Program-made: the position numbers and the translations under genes | Assembly (NCBI RefSeq): GCF_900156745.1 | Contig: NZ_LT707065.1 | Location: 1,798,001 to 1,862,000, forward strand | DNA length: 64,000 nt | Direction: 5' to 3' | DNA from: Achromobacter sp. MFA1 R4 | GTDB lineage: Bacteria; Pseudomonadota; Gammaproteobacteria; Burkholderiales; Burkholderiaceae_B | The notes under the pieces: generated by a model | The model's input: only the letters and a program-made list of their open reading frames with translations | Databases searched by the model: none | What the model was told of the DNA's origin: nothing | Shown here: positions 24,815-33,351 of the stretch, piece after piece | Layout: every line of letters starts with the position of its first letter | Position numbering within the stretch: the stretch's first letter is position 1

Positions 24815-25741
24815 CTACTGAGCCACGTCCACGACGATCTTGCCTCTCACGTGGCCACGCTTGCTGTGGTCGAGCGCCAGGCCAACGTCCGACAGTGCAA
24901 ACACCGCATCGATATGGGTGCGCAACCCGCCCGACGCATGCAGCATGGCCAGCTTCTCAAGCTGCGCCCCGTCGCTACGCGCGGCGAAGCGCCTGCCGAT
25001 AGCCTGCGCTGATTTGGCGCGGGCCGCATCAGGGCTCGCGACGGTGGAGACCAGCGTGCCACCCGGCCTTAGCACCGACCATGACTTCTCCTGGGTTTCG
25101 CCGCCGATCAGGTCCACCACCAGGTCCAGCGCCGCGACACGATGGGTGAAATCTTCCGTGCGGTAGTCAATGAAGGCATCGGCGCCCAGATCTTTCACAT
25201 ATTCGCGATTTGGGGCCGAGCCGGTCCCGATCACGTGGGCACCGGCCAGCTTGGCAAGCTGTACGGCAGCACTGCCTACGCCGCCTGCCGCACCGTGGAT
25301 CAAAACGGATTGGCCGGCTTGCAGGCCCCCGTGCTCGTGGAGCGCCTGCCATGCCGTCAACGACGCTGCGGGAACCGCGGCAGCCTCTGCAAAACGAAGG
25401 GATGCGGGCTTGCGTACCAACCGGGTTGCATCCACGACTGCGCGCGTGGCAAAGGCGCCGACAATGCCGATGAATCCCATGACCTCGTCACCCGGCTTCA
25501 GTGTCTCGACGTTGCGCCCCACGGCGATGACAGTTCCTGCTGCGTCCACCCCCGGCGTGAACGGTAACGGCAGTGGAATGAACCTCTGCATGGCGCCGCT
25601 GACGATTTTCCAGTCGATGGGGTTAACCGATGCCGCGGCAACGTCGATCAATACTTCAGTGTCGCCGGGTACGGGATCGTCCACCACGGCCAATGTCATG
25701 TTTTGCGGGCTGCCGTAGGCGGTCACTTGGATGGCTTTCAT
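24815..25741 (-). CDS. Zinc-independent quinone oxidoreductase-type MDR enzyme
   Basis: A 308-residue medium-chain reductase starting MKAIQVTAYGSPQNMTL. It has GroES-like N-terminal (FTPGVDAAGTVIAVG) and Rossmann (IHGAAGGVGSAAVQLAK, about residues 145-160) domains, and lacks the zinc-ligand cysteines of alcohol dehydrogenases. It is probably an NADPH-dependent quinone or enone reductase. The start overlaps the stop of the upstream NTF2-like gene by one base (TGATG), so the two are co-translated. The open frame extends far upstream, but only in antisense-like sequence. Confidence 0.88.
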   Translation of the reverse strand: MKAIQVTAYGSPQNMTLAVVDDPVPGDTEVLIDVAAASVNPIDWKIVSGAMQRFIPLPLPFTPGVDAAGTVIAVGRNVETLKPGDEVMGFIGIVGAFATRAVVDATRLVRKPASLRFAEAAAVPAASLTAWQALHEHGGLQAGQSVLIHGAAGGVGSAAVQLAKLAGAHVIGTGSAPNREYVKDLGADAFIDYRTEDFTHRVAALDLVVDLIGGETQEKSWSVLRPGGTLVSTVASPDAARAKSAQAIGRRFAARSDGAQLEKLAMLHASGGLRTHIDAVFALSDVGLALDHSKRGHVRGKIVVDVAQ

Positions 25742-26169
25742 CAGATGCTCCGGGAAGAGACGCCCACAACGGGGGCATCGAGGGCAAGGGCTGCCTGAAC
25801 AGGGTCGAAATACTCTCGAAGATGCACGATGCGGCCGTCCTTGGCGGTCAGAAAGACGACGTACTCCTGACGATAGGGGCGGCCAGTCGCGGTTATCAGG
25901 CCTTCGCCACGGACCCGCGCGATTGCATGCTGGGGGTCCTCGGTCGCTGTCACGATGGTGTCGAAGAAACGGAAGTTCCTGACCGCTCCCGCGAACCAGT
26001 TCGCGTGCCGCAGTACGGATTTGCGACCTTCGAGTTTCATCGGATGTCCGAGGCTTGGGGCGTAAGGCAAATCCCAAACGATGTTCTCGGCAATCAGCCC
26101 CTGCCATTTCTGCGGCTCGTCCACCAGCCATTCAAGGTGGTTCTTTAAAAGCGTTGTCGCGCTGCTCAT
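25741..26169 (-). CDS. SnoaL/NTF2-like small protein
   Basis: A 142-residue protein with the compact alpha+beta cone pattern of SnoaL-type proteins: an N-terminal helix (LLKNHLEWLVDEPQKW), ENIVWDLPYAP, and strands ending RPYRQEYVVFLTAKDGRIVH then LREYFDPV. The family includes cyclases, isomerases and many stress-associated proteins of unknown activity. It is coupled to the MDR gene downstream and 21 bases below the DoxX gene. It probably modifies or binds the same small molecule as the MDR enzyme. Confidence 0.75.
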   Translation of the reverse strand: MSSATTLLKNHLEWLVDEPQKWQGLIAENIVWDLPYAPSLGHPMKLEGRKSVLRHANWFAGAVRNFRFFDTIVTATEDPQHAIARVRGEGLITATGRPYRQEYVVFLTAKDGRIVHLREYFDPVQAALALDAPVVGVSSRSI

Positions 26170-26190
26170 AATGTCTTCCCCTGTGATAGG

Positions 26191-26622
26191 TCAAGCGGCC
26201 GCGCGCTGGGCCAGCAAGCGGCGATTGTCAAGGCTGAAGGTCCCCGGGCCAAATGCGATAACTTGGAACAGGCCACCGGCCATCGCCAGGTTCTTCAGGA
26301 AATGGAACATCTGATCCTGGTTGGCGAGCTGGTGGTGAAAGATGAGCGCGGTCACGATGGCGTAGACAGCCAGCAAAAGAGCGACCCAGCGCGTTTTGTA
26401 GCCAATAGCCAGAAGCATGGCGCCCGCCAGTTCCAGCACCAATGCGCCCATCATTCCGAGTGCTGGGGCAGGGAGACCCAGCGATCCGATATAGGCCATC
26501 GTTGCATGCGGGGCCATTAGCTTGCCCACGCCGCTAATGAAGAAAATTGCTGCGATGAGTGCGCGACCCATGGCGGCGATCGGAGCGTTTGCGTTCAGCG
26601 AAGCGTTCAGGTTTGAGTTCAT
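26191..26622 (-). CDS. DoxX-family membrane protein
   Basis: A 143-residue protein with four hydrophobic segments (AALIAAIFFISGVGKLM-like start, GALVLELAGAMLLAIGY, LLLAVYAIVTALIFHH, LAMAGGLFQVIAFG) typical of DoxX. The family is linked to thiol/redox stress and quinone partners. ATG 26622 has AAGGA eight bases upstream. It is the first gene of the DoxX-SnoaL-MDR operon and diverges from a LysR regulator. Confidence 0.85.
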   Translation of the reverse strand: MNSNLNASLNANAPIAAMGRALIAAIFFISGVGKLMAPHATMAYIGSLGLPAPALGMMGALVLELAGAMLLAIGYKTRWVALLLAVYAIVTALIFHHQLANQDQMFHFLKNLAMAGGLFQVIAFGPGTFSLDNRRLLAQRAAA

Positions 26623-26695
26623 TGTGATCATCCTTAAAAGAGTGTGGATGACCGAAGATTAGAGACTTGACACGTATCTAAGAAGCCTATATTTC

Positions 26696-26712
26696 TAGAT
26701 GCAATCCATCTA
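26696..26712. promoter_or_regulatory. Putative LysR operator
   Basis: TAGATGCAATCCATCTA is a perfect six-base inverted repeat around five bases, lying between DoxX and the divergent LysR gene. Another ATCTA sits at 26676-26680, 20 bases upstream. This fits the dyad-plus-activation-site arrangement of LysR regulators. Confidence 0.5.
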
Positions 26713-26724
26713 CTCCATGAATGC

Positions 26725-27624
26725 ATGCTCGACGCCCTTTCGCTGGATCAGCTTCGCACCTTCATTGCCGCCGCAGACGAGGGCAGTTTTTCCGCCGCCG
26801 GACGGAAACTGCGTCGAGCGCAGTCCGTGGTCAGCCATACGCTGGCGAACCTGGAGAGTCAGATTGGCGTAAAGCTCTTCGATCGCGCCGGACGATATCC
26901 CCGGCTGACGGACGAAGGGGCGGCGTTGCTTGCGCAGGCGCGGCTGGTGGTGGGTGGCATGGATGGGTTCAAAGCCAAGGCACGCGCGATATCGGATGGA
27001 CTAGAGCCCGAACTGTCGGTTGTGGTTGACGTGATGTATCCGATGGCCTCGCTGACCGACGCAGTCGGTGCGTTTCGAAACGAGTTTCCGCACACCCCAT
27101 TGCGGCTGTATGTCGAGGCGCTCGGTGCCGTCCTGCAGCCTGTGATGGCGCACGCATGCCGGCTTGGCATTAGCGGCTCGATGCCCTCGGTCCCGGAAAT
27201 TCTCGATGCAGAGAAGCTGCTAGACGTGCCAATGATTACAGTCGCCGCACCGTCCCACCCCTTGGCGTCAAACAAAGGGATCATCCGGCCTGCGGACCTT
27301 GAAAAACACGTCCAATTGGTGCTGACAGACCGCACGACCCTCACAGAAGGCAAAACTTTCGGCGTCTTCTCGCCCCAGATATGGCGTCTCGCCGATCTGG
27401 GCGCGAAACATGCGTTCTTGCGCGCCGGCTTTGGCTGGGGCCATATGCCGGTGGCGATGGTTCAAGATGACCTGGATGCCGGGAAGCTGGTCCCCCTGGC
27501 GCTTGAGGCTTTCCTGCCGCATACACCGCCCATCGCGATGTTCGCCGTCTTTCGGAAAGACACACCGCCCGGTCCTGCTGGCCGCTGGTTCCTCGAGCGG
27601 CTCAGAAATGCGACAGCCAACTAG
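26725..27624 (+). CDS. LysR-family transcriptional regulator
   Basis: A 299-residue regulator with an N-terminal winged helix (LRTFIAAADEGSFSAAGRKL, about residues 10-29, then SVVSHTLANLE) and a periplasmic-binding-like effector domain. It faces away from the DoxX-SnoaL-MDR operon, with a clear dyad in the 93-base gap, and most likely controls that operon and itself. The ATG at 26725 begins MLDALSLDQL, normal for the family. Confidence 0.9.
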   Translation: MLDALSLDQLRTFIAAADEGSFSAAGRKLRRAQSVVSHTLANLESQIGVKLFDRAGRYPRLTDEGAALLAQARLVVGGMDGFKAKARAISDGLEPELSVVVDVMYPMASLTDAVGAFRNEFPHTPLRLYVEALGAVLQPVMAHACRLGISGSMPSVPEILDAEKLLDVPMITVAAPSHPLASNKGIIRPADLEKHVQLVLTDRTTLTEGKTFGVFSPQIWRLADLGAKHAFLRAGFGWGHMPVAMVQDDLDAGKLVPLALEAFLPHTPPIAMFAVFRKDTPPGPAGRWFLERLRNATAN

Positions 27625-27771
27625 CTAGCGCAGCGCGATGGCCTTTGCCGGTTAGATGCCCCGCAGGATTGGTTGGAAGGCATACGGAAACAGACTCCAG
27701 CCCATTCACTTCTCGGATAGGTGCAGACCGGGAGAGCCATTCGCGGCAACCAACATCCGCCTTCGCCGCCA

Positions 27772-28341
27772 TCACGCCTCAAGAACACAGCGCGAGAGAC
27801 TGCGCATCGCATCGATGGCGTGATCGGTGGATTCACCCATCTGCGCGTGCACGATCGCGCCGTCAATGGCGACCGTAAGAGGGCCGCCCAAGGTATGGCC
27901 AGTGCTCTCGAAAATCTCGTCCAGGCATCGCGCGACGTCGTTCTTGTGATCGCGCACGATCTTCAATATCTCGGGATGCGTGGAGCCGAACTCGGCCGCG
28001 GCATTCAAGAACGCGCACCCGCGGAATTCCTCGCTGTCGAACCATTCGCGCAGCGTGAGCGCCAGCGCGTCGATCTGCGAGGCGCCGGCGGCCAAGTTGG
28101 ACGCAAGACTCTCTCGAAACCACCGCATCCAGCGTTCGTGGCGGAACTCCAGATAAGCCATCACCAGCACTTCCTTGCTGGGATAGTGCCGATAGAACGT
28201 CACCTTGGTGACAGCGGCGGCTTCGATGATCTTGTCGACCCCGGTGGCGCGGATGCCCTGACCGTAAAACAAGGCATGGGCCGCATGCAGGATGCGTTCA
28301 CGAGGCGAGAGCGTGTCGACGGGGGGAGTGTTGCGTGTCAT
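27772..28341 (-). CDS. TetR-family transcriptional repressor
   Basis: A 189-residue regulator. The N-terminal TetR helix-turn-helix is plain: RILHAAHALFYGQGIRATGV followed by TKVTFYRHYPSKEVLV (about residues 14-55). The C-terminal ligand domain has WFDSEEFRGCAFLNA, as in the LmrA/YxaF-type group. The start was set at ATG 28341, directly beside three operator copies; the longer open frame would run through those operators. It diverges from an NTF2-like gene, which it probably represses together with itself. Confidence 0.88.
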   Translation of the reverse strand: MTRNTPPVDTLSPRERILHAAHALFYGQGIRATGVDKIIEAAAVTKVTFYRHYPSKEVLVMAYLEFRHERWMRWFRESLASNLAAGASQIDALALTLREWFDSEEFRGCAFLNAAAEFGSTHPEILKIVRDHKNDVARCLDEIFESTGHTLGGPLTVAIDGAIVHAQMGESTDHAIDAMRSLSRCVLEA

Positions 28342-28349
28342 GGCGCATT

Positions 28350-28436
28350 GTAGACAGATCGGTCCACCCCTCGCAATTTGAAGTAGACAGATCGTTCCAC
28401 CTCGATTAATCTGCGCATGTAGACAGATCGTTCTAC
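28350..28436. promoter_or_regulatory. Three tandem TetR operators
   Basis: Three 18-bp copies of GTAGACAGATCGkTCyAC occur at 28350-28367, 28383-28400 and 28419-28436, spaced 33 and 36 bases apart. The third copy, GTAGACAGATCGTTCTAC, is a near-perfect palindrome (GTAGA..GATC..TCTAC). They fill the divergent region between the tetR gene and the NTF2-like gene, so they are almost certainly its binding sites. Confidence 0.8.
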
Positions 28437-28458
28437 TTTCTTTTGCCCAGGAGCAATC

Positions 28459-28926
28459 ATGGAAACTCGCCCCCCGCTGCCGCCGTTCACCAAGGAAACC
28501 GCCATTCAGAAGGTTCGGCTCGCCGAAGATGGCTGGAACACGCGCGACGCCGCGAAAGTCGCGCTGGCCTATACGCTGGATACCAAATGGCGCAATCGCG
28601 CCGAGTTCGCCAACAACCGTGCGGAAGCCCAGGCCTTCCTGGATCGGAAGTGGAAGAAGGAACTGGACTACCGGCTCATCAAGGAACTCTGGGCGCACGA
28701 CGGCAACCGGATCGCCGTGCGTTACGCCTACGAGTGGCACGACGACGCGGGCAACTGGTTCCGTTCTTATGGCAACGAGAACTGGGAATTCCTGCCCGAT
28801 GGACTGATGCATCGCCGCTACGCGTGCATCAATGACATGCCGATCAAGGAATCGGAGCGCAAATTTCATTGGCCTCTCGGCCGCCGGCCCGACGATCATC
28901 CGGGCTTGTCGGAACTTGGGCTCTGA
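28459..28926 (+). CDS. DUF1348 NTF2-like protein
   Basis: A 155-residue product starting [20 protein letters not shown], with AGGAG five bases before the ATG. It matches the DUF1348 (nuclear transport factor 2-like) pattern: [44 protein letters not shown] and [12 protein letters not shown]. Members are common stress-inducible proteins without an established reaction. Three TetR operators lie directly upstream, so expression should rise when the divergent repressor binds its ligand. Confidence 0.87.
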   Translation: METRPPLPPFTKETAIQKVRLAEDGWNTRDAAKVALAYTLDTKWRNRAEFANNRAEAQAFLDRKWKKELDYRLIKELWAHDGNRIAVRYAYEWHDDAGNWFRSYGNENWEFLPDGLMHRRYACINDMPIKESERKFHWPLGRRPDDHPGLSELGL

Positions 28927-29046
28927 AAGATCGCAAGCATGGGGATGCGGAAGGTCAGGCCTGTGTGGGCTTGGCCTTAGCTTGCTTCATCCGCTATCTG
29001 AAGAAGCCTATGATTGCGCAACGGTAAACCCACAGAGCGCGCAGCC

Positions 29047-29979
29047 ATGCCACGTCCCGATCTCAATCTCCTGCTGGCGCTGGATGCGCTGCTCGACGAA
29101 GGCAGCGTCATCGGCGCTGCGCGCCGCATGCACCTGAGCGCGCCGGCGATGAGCCGCACCTTGAGCCGCATCCGGGAGGCATTGGGCGATCCGGTGTTTG
29201 TCCAGGTCGGCCGCAAACTCATACCTACACCCAAGGCTTTGGCACTGCGCGAACAGGTGCGGGTGGCGGTAGAACAGGCCTCGCAGGTGTTCGCTTCCGA
29301 TGCCCGGATCGACCTGAAATCGCTGGATCGGCGCTTCAACGTCCGCGCCACCGATGAGTTCGTAAGTATCCATCTGGGCCATCTGCTGGATGCGATGGCG
29401 CGGGAGATGCCGCGGGCGATGCTGCGCTTTTCGCCGGAGGAAGACGACCTCGACGAAGAGGCGCTGCGCAGCGGCCGCATCGACCTGTTCATCAGCGCCT
29501 CGCGCAAGCTGGGGCCGGAGATTCGCGTGCAGTCCCTGTTCACCACGACGTTCGTGGGGGTCGCGCGCGCCAACCATCCGATCTTCGCCGAAGAAATAAC
29601 GCCCGAACGCCTCACGCGCTGGGAGCACATCAATGTGTCGCGGCGCGGCAAGGCCGCCGGGCCCGTCGACGCCGCGCTGGAGGCGCAGGGGCTGCGCCGG
29701 CACGTCGCCCTGGTGCTGCCCAATCCGTACACGGCGCTGTTCGCATTGCAGGATTCGGATCTGCTGTTGCCCTTGCCCCGGCATCTGGCCAGCACCGCGC
29801 TGTCCGCGGGCCTGCGCATTCGCGTGTTCGACCTGCCCACCCCGCTGGAAACGGTGCTGCTGACCCAGGCCTGGCACCCGCGCATGGAGCGAGACCCGGC
29901 CCATCAATGGCTGCGGCAGACCATCCATACGCTCTGCAGCGAGAGCCAGGCGCAGGCGGCCAAGCGCGCCAAGCCGTAG
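29047..29979 (+). CDS. LysR-family transcriptional regulator
   Basis: A 310-residue regulator that begins MPRPDLNLLLALDALLDEGS, with helix-turn-helix residues GAARRMHLSAPAMSRTLSRI and the NodD/LinR-like linker GDPVFVQVGRKLIPTPKA. The open frame starts at 29014, but 29047 is the standard start for the family. It lies 120 bases upstream of a FUSC-type efflux operon in the same direction and is its likely regulator. Confidence 0.88.
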   Translation: MPRPDLNLLLALDALLDEGSVIGAARRMHLSAPAMSRTLSRIREALGDPVFVQVGRKLIPTPKALALREQVRVAVEQASQVFASDARIDLKSLDRRFNVRATDEFVSIHLGHLLDAMAREMPRAMLRFSPEEDDLDEEALRSGRIDLFISASRKLGPEIRVQSLFTTTFVGVARANHPIFAEEITPERLTRWEHINVSRRGKAAGPVDAALEAQGLRRHVALVLPNPYTALFALQDSDLLLPLPRHLASTALSAGLRIRVFDLPTPLETVLLTQAWHPRMERDPAHQWLRQTIHTLCSESQAQAAKRAKP

Positions 29980-30099
29980 CGGCACGCGCACGCCAATGCG
30001 TGCGTAATACGCAATTGTCCGAGTGCAATAAATGCACTTTTCGGAATGATTGCGCGTGCCTACAGTGATGCGTGTTGATCACTGCAGAAGGGCTGCACC

Positions 30100-32235
30100 G
30101 TGCATTCCGCGAACGTGCCTGCCGCGCATCCAGGCGTCTCTCCCCGGCCGTCCCGGTTTTGGGAAGGGTTGGCGCGTGGACTTCCTTATCTCGATCTGAC
30201 GACGCCCCGCGCGACCTATGTGATGCGTTCGATCCTGGCCGCTTGCCTGGCCTTGGCGGTGGCCTATCTGCTGGACCTGCACGCGCCCTACGCGGCGGCT
30301 TCCAGCGTGCTGCTCGTCATCAACCCTGTTCAGGGCGGCGTGATCGGCAAGGGGGTGTGGCGGGTGCTGGGCACGCTGGTCGGCATGCTGGCGGCCTGCG
30401 TGCTGATGAGCGCCTTTGGCCAGATGCCCTGGCTGTTCTTGCTTGGCTTTGGCGCGTGGCTGGGGGTGTGCGTGGTGGGGATGACCCTGCTGCGCCATTT
30501 CCGGGCATATGGCGCCGCGCTGGCGGGCTATACCGTGGGCCTGGCTGCCTACGGCGCCATGCAGCATCCGGAACGCACCTTCGACCAGGTGATGGGGCGC
30601 GGCGCGTCCGTCCTGCTCGGCGTGGTCAGCCTGGCGCTGGTATCGGCCCTGTTCAGCAGCCGCAGCGTGCACAGCCGCCTGGCCTCGCTGCTCGACCGCC
30701 TGGCGACCGCCACGGCGGGCGTGCTGGCGACGCATCACCAGGCCATTCAAGGCAGCGCCGAACCGGGCGCCAAGCCCCTGGATGCCGGACGGCGCTCGCT
30801 CATCGCCGAGGTGTATGGCGTGGACGATCTGCTGGCGCTGGGCAAGGCCGAGTCCGCCGACCTGGCCCATCGTGCCGGCACGGTGCGGCACACGATGGTG
30901 TCGCTGTTTTCCGCCCTGGTGGGCGGCACGCCGCCCTTGCGCGGACACAGCGCCGGCTTGGCTGCGCTGCGCGCGTTGCAGCCGGACTGGGAGCAGGCAT
31001 GGCGGGAAGTCGGCCAGACGCTTGAGCAGGAACCCGGCCCGCCCGGAAGGGCGCGCGCCAGCGGGCTTCTGACCGACCTGCGCGCCCGGCTGGTGGACGC
31101 GCTCACCGCTACCTCGCTGGACGACGCCTCCGAGCAGGCCGCGCTGATGATCGCAGGCGATCGCTTGATCGAGCAGCTTGACGATTACCTGCACGCGCTC
31201 GAAGGCATCGAACGTTTCCACCAACCCAGGCCGACGGCGGCACGCGTGTCCGTGCCGTTCCACCGCGACACGATGGCGGCCCTTCAGAATGGCGTGCGCG
31301 CCCTGTTGACCGTGGTGATGGGCGGCGCCTTCTGGATCGCCACCGGCTGGACGGAAGGCAACATGATGCTGGCGGGGCTGGCGGCCGCATGCGCGCTGCT
31401 GTCCACGGCGCCCAATCCCACGATGGGTGCGGTCGAATTCATCAAGGGCACGGCCGCGGCCGTTGCGATGGCCTTCCTGTGCACCTTCATCGTGCTGCCG
31501 CACATCTCGGGCCTGCCGCTGCTGCTGGTGACCTTGAGCCTGTTCTGGCTGCCCGGTGTGTATGCCACCACGATGCCGCGCTATGCCTTGGCCGGCGTGG
31601 CCTATCTGGTGGCGTTCACGTCACTGGCGGCGGCGGACAACCCCATGCGCTACGACTTTGCCCTGTTCCTCAATGGCGCCGTGGCCTGGATCCTGGCGAC
31701 ATGCTTCACGCTGCTGGGCTTCAGGATCGTGCTGCCGCGCAACGGGGCGCGTGACGTTACGCGCTTGCGCCAGCGCATCCGCGACGAGGCGCTGGGCACC
31801 TTGCGCGGCGAGCCGGCCGATGCGCCGGCCTGGCAATGGCGCCAGCAACACCGCATCGCGCAACTGGGCGCCTTGCTCAGGACGCAGCCGCAGGCGATGG
31901 ATCGCGCCATCGCGCAGGCGCTGACCAGCCTGCATCTGGGCCGGGAAGTCCTGCGCTTGCGACGCTGGCTGCGCCAGGCGCCCCAGGACGTCGCGTGGCC
32001 GCGCGTGGTGGCGCGTCCGTTGCGCTTTATGGGCCAGCGGGCCGGCGACCCCGCACGGGCCGCACGCCATGCCCGCCGCGCGGCGGCCTCGTTGGCGCGC
32101 TTGCCGGCGCGGTGTAGCGCCGCGACGGATGACGTGCGGCGCGTGACGGTCGTGCTGCTCGACATCGCCGCGCTGCTGGAACGCCATGCGAACGACGTCC
32201 CGCACCCCTTTGGAGGCCACGCCCATGCTCAGTGA
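30100..32235 (+). CDS. FUSC-family (AaeB-like) inner-membrane efflux protein
   Basis: A 711-residue transporter with two hydrophobic blocks, about residues 40-190 and 395-545, separated by a long soluble region, as in AaeB/YccS and fusaric-acid resistance proteins. GTG 30100 is used; PYLDLTTPRATYVMRSILAA begins the first membrane block. Together with the next three genes it forms a complete tripartite pump for aromatic or carboxylic acids. It overlaps the DUF1656 gene by 11 bases, so the operon is tightly coupled. Confidence 0.87.
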   Translation: MHSANVPAAHPGVSPRPSRFWEGLARGLPYLDLTTPRATYVMRSILAACLALAVAYLLDLHAPYAAASSVLLVINPVQGGVIGKGVWRVLGTLVGMLAACVLMSAFGQMPWLFLLGFGAWLGVCVVGMTLLRHFRAYGAALAGYTVGLAAYGAMQHPERTFDQVMGRGASVLLGVVSLALVSALFSSRSVHSRLASLLDRLATATAGVLATHHQAIQGSAEPGAKPLDAGRRSLIAEVYGVDDLLALGKAESADLAHRAGTVRHTMVSLFSALVGGTPPLRGHSAGLAALRALQPDWEQAWREVGQTLEQEPGPPGRARASGLLTDLRARLVDALTATSLDDASEQAALMIAGDRLIEQLDDYLHALEGIERFHQPRPTAARVSVPFHRDTMAALQNGVRALLTVVMGGAFWIATGWTEGNMMLAGLAAACALLSTAPNPTMGAVEFIKGTAAAVAMAFLCTFIVLPHISGLPLLLVTLSLFWLPGVYATTMPRYALAGVAYLVAFTSLAAADNPMRYDFALFLNGAVAWILATCFTLLGFRIVLPRNGARDVTRLRQRIRDEALGTLRGEPADAPAWQWRQQHRIAQLGALLRTQPQAMDRAIAQALTSLHLGREVLRLRRWLRQAPQDVAWPRVVARPLRFMGQRAGDPARAARHARRAAASLARLPARCSAATDDVRRVTVVLLDIAALLERHANDVPHPFGGHAHAQ

Positions 32236-32419
32236 GTTCTCGTTGGCCGGCATCTACCTGCCGCCGTTCTTTGTCTACGCCTGCGTGACCCTGCCGATCT
32301 ATCTGGGCCTTCGCTTCATGCTGGTGCGCAGCGGCGTGCTGCGCTGGGTATGGCATCCGGGCCTGTTCGAGTTCGCCATTTCTCTTTGCCTTGTTTCCCT
32401 GTTGGTGCTTTATGTCTGA
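32225..32419 (+). CDS. DUF1656 small membrane protein (AaeX-like)
   Basis: A 64-residue protein starting MLSEFSLAGIYLPPFFVYAC, with two membrane helices. It always accompanies FUSC/HlyD efflux operons, where E. coli AaeX is the counterpart; its task is not known. It overlaps the preceding gene by 11 bases and the following one by 8. The start at 32225 removes residues that belong to the upstream frame. Confidence 0.88.
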   Translation: MLSEFSLAGIYLPPFFVYACVTLPIYLGLRFMLVRSGVLRWVWHPGLFEFAISLCLVSLLVLYV

Positions 32420-33341
32420 ACGTTCAATTTCCGCCAAGCGCCTGCTGCGGGCAGGACTTACCCTCGCGGTGGTCGTCGCCGCCGGGTTTCTGGTCAGCGC
32501 GTTGTGGCGCGCCTATGTCATCGCACCCTGGACCCGCGATGGACGTGTCAGCGCGCAGATCGTGCGCATCGCGCCCGAGGTGTCAGGCACCGTCGCCGAG
32601 GTCTCGGTCGCGGACGATCAATACGTCAAACAGGGCGACGTGCTCTATCGCATCGACGACGCCAGCTTTGCGCTGGCATTGGACCAGGCCGAGGCGCAGT
32701 TGGCGGCGGCCGAGGTCTCCTTGCGTCAGAAGACCGAGGAGGCGCGGCGGCGCCGCGGCATGGAAAGCCTGGTGCCCGCCGAGGACATCCAGCGGGCGAC
32801 TCAGGCCGAGGCCATCGCGCGGGCCGAGCTGCGCGGCGCCCGGGTCGCCGTGGACAGGGCGAAGCTGGATCTGGCGCGTACGGAACTTCGCGCGCCGACC
32901 GATGGCTACGTCACGCGCCTGCGGTTGAACAAGGGCGACTACGCCGTGGCGGGCCAGCCCAACCTCGCCCTGATCGATGCCCACAGTTTTTGGATCACCG
33001 GGTATTTCGAGGAAACCAAGCTGCGCGGCATCCAGCCCGGCGCCGCGGCGCGGATCCGCCTGATGGGATTCGACCAGGACCTGCCGGGGCGAGTGGCCAG
33101 CATCGGGCGGGGCATCACCGACAGCAACCAGCAGGCCGACGCGCAGGGCCTGCCAAGCGTGGAACCCAGCTTCAGTTGGGTCCGGCTGGCGCAGCGCATT
33201 CCCGTGCGCGTGGAGTTCGAGCATGTACCGCATGATGTCGTGCTGGCCGCCGGCATGACGGGCAGCATCGAGGTCACGCCCTCGGCGGGCACGCCGGCGC
33301 CCCAGGGCCGGCTGATCTCGCTGCTGCACCGCTGGATGTGA
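32412..33341 (+). CDS. HlyD/EmrA-type membrane fusion protein (AaeA-like)
   Basis: A 309-residue periplasmic adaptor starting MSERSISAKRLL. One N-terminal membrane helix is followed by the lipoyl half-motif VRIAPEVSGTVAEVSVADDQ, an alpha-hairpin (about residues 90-145) and RAPTDGYVTRLRLNKGDYA. It joins the inner-membrane FUSC protein to the NodT outer-membrane channel. The start overlaps the DUF1656 stop (ATGTCTGA). Confidence 0.9.
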   Translation: MSERSISAKRLLRAGLTLAVVVAAGFLVSALWRAYVIAPWTRDGRVSAQIVRIAPEVSGTVAEVSVADDQYVKQGDVLYRIDDASFALALDQAEAQLAAAEVSLRQKTEEARRRRGMESLVPAEDIQRATQAEAIARAELRGARVAVDRAKLDLARTELRAPTDGYVTRLRLNKGDYAVAGQPNLALIDAHSFWITGYFEETKLRGIQPGAAARIRLMGFDQDLPGRVASIGRGITDSNQQADAQGLPSVEPSFSWVRLAQRIPVRVEFEHVPHDVVLAAGMTGSIEVTPSAGTPAPQGRLISLLHRWM

Positions 33342-33351
33342 GGACAAGGCC

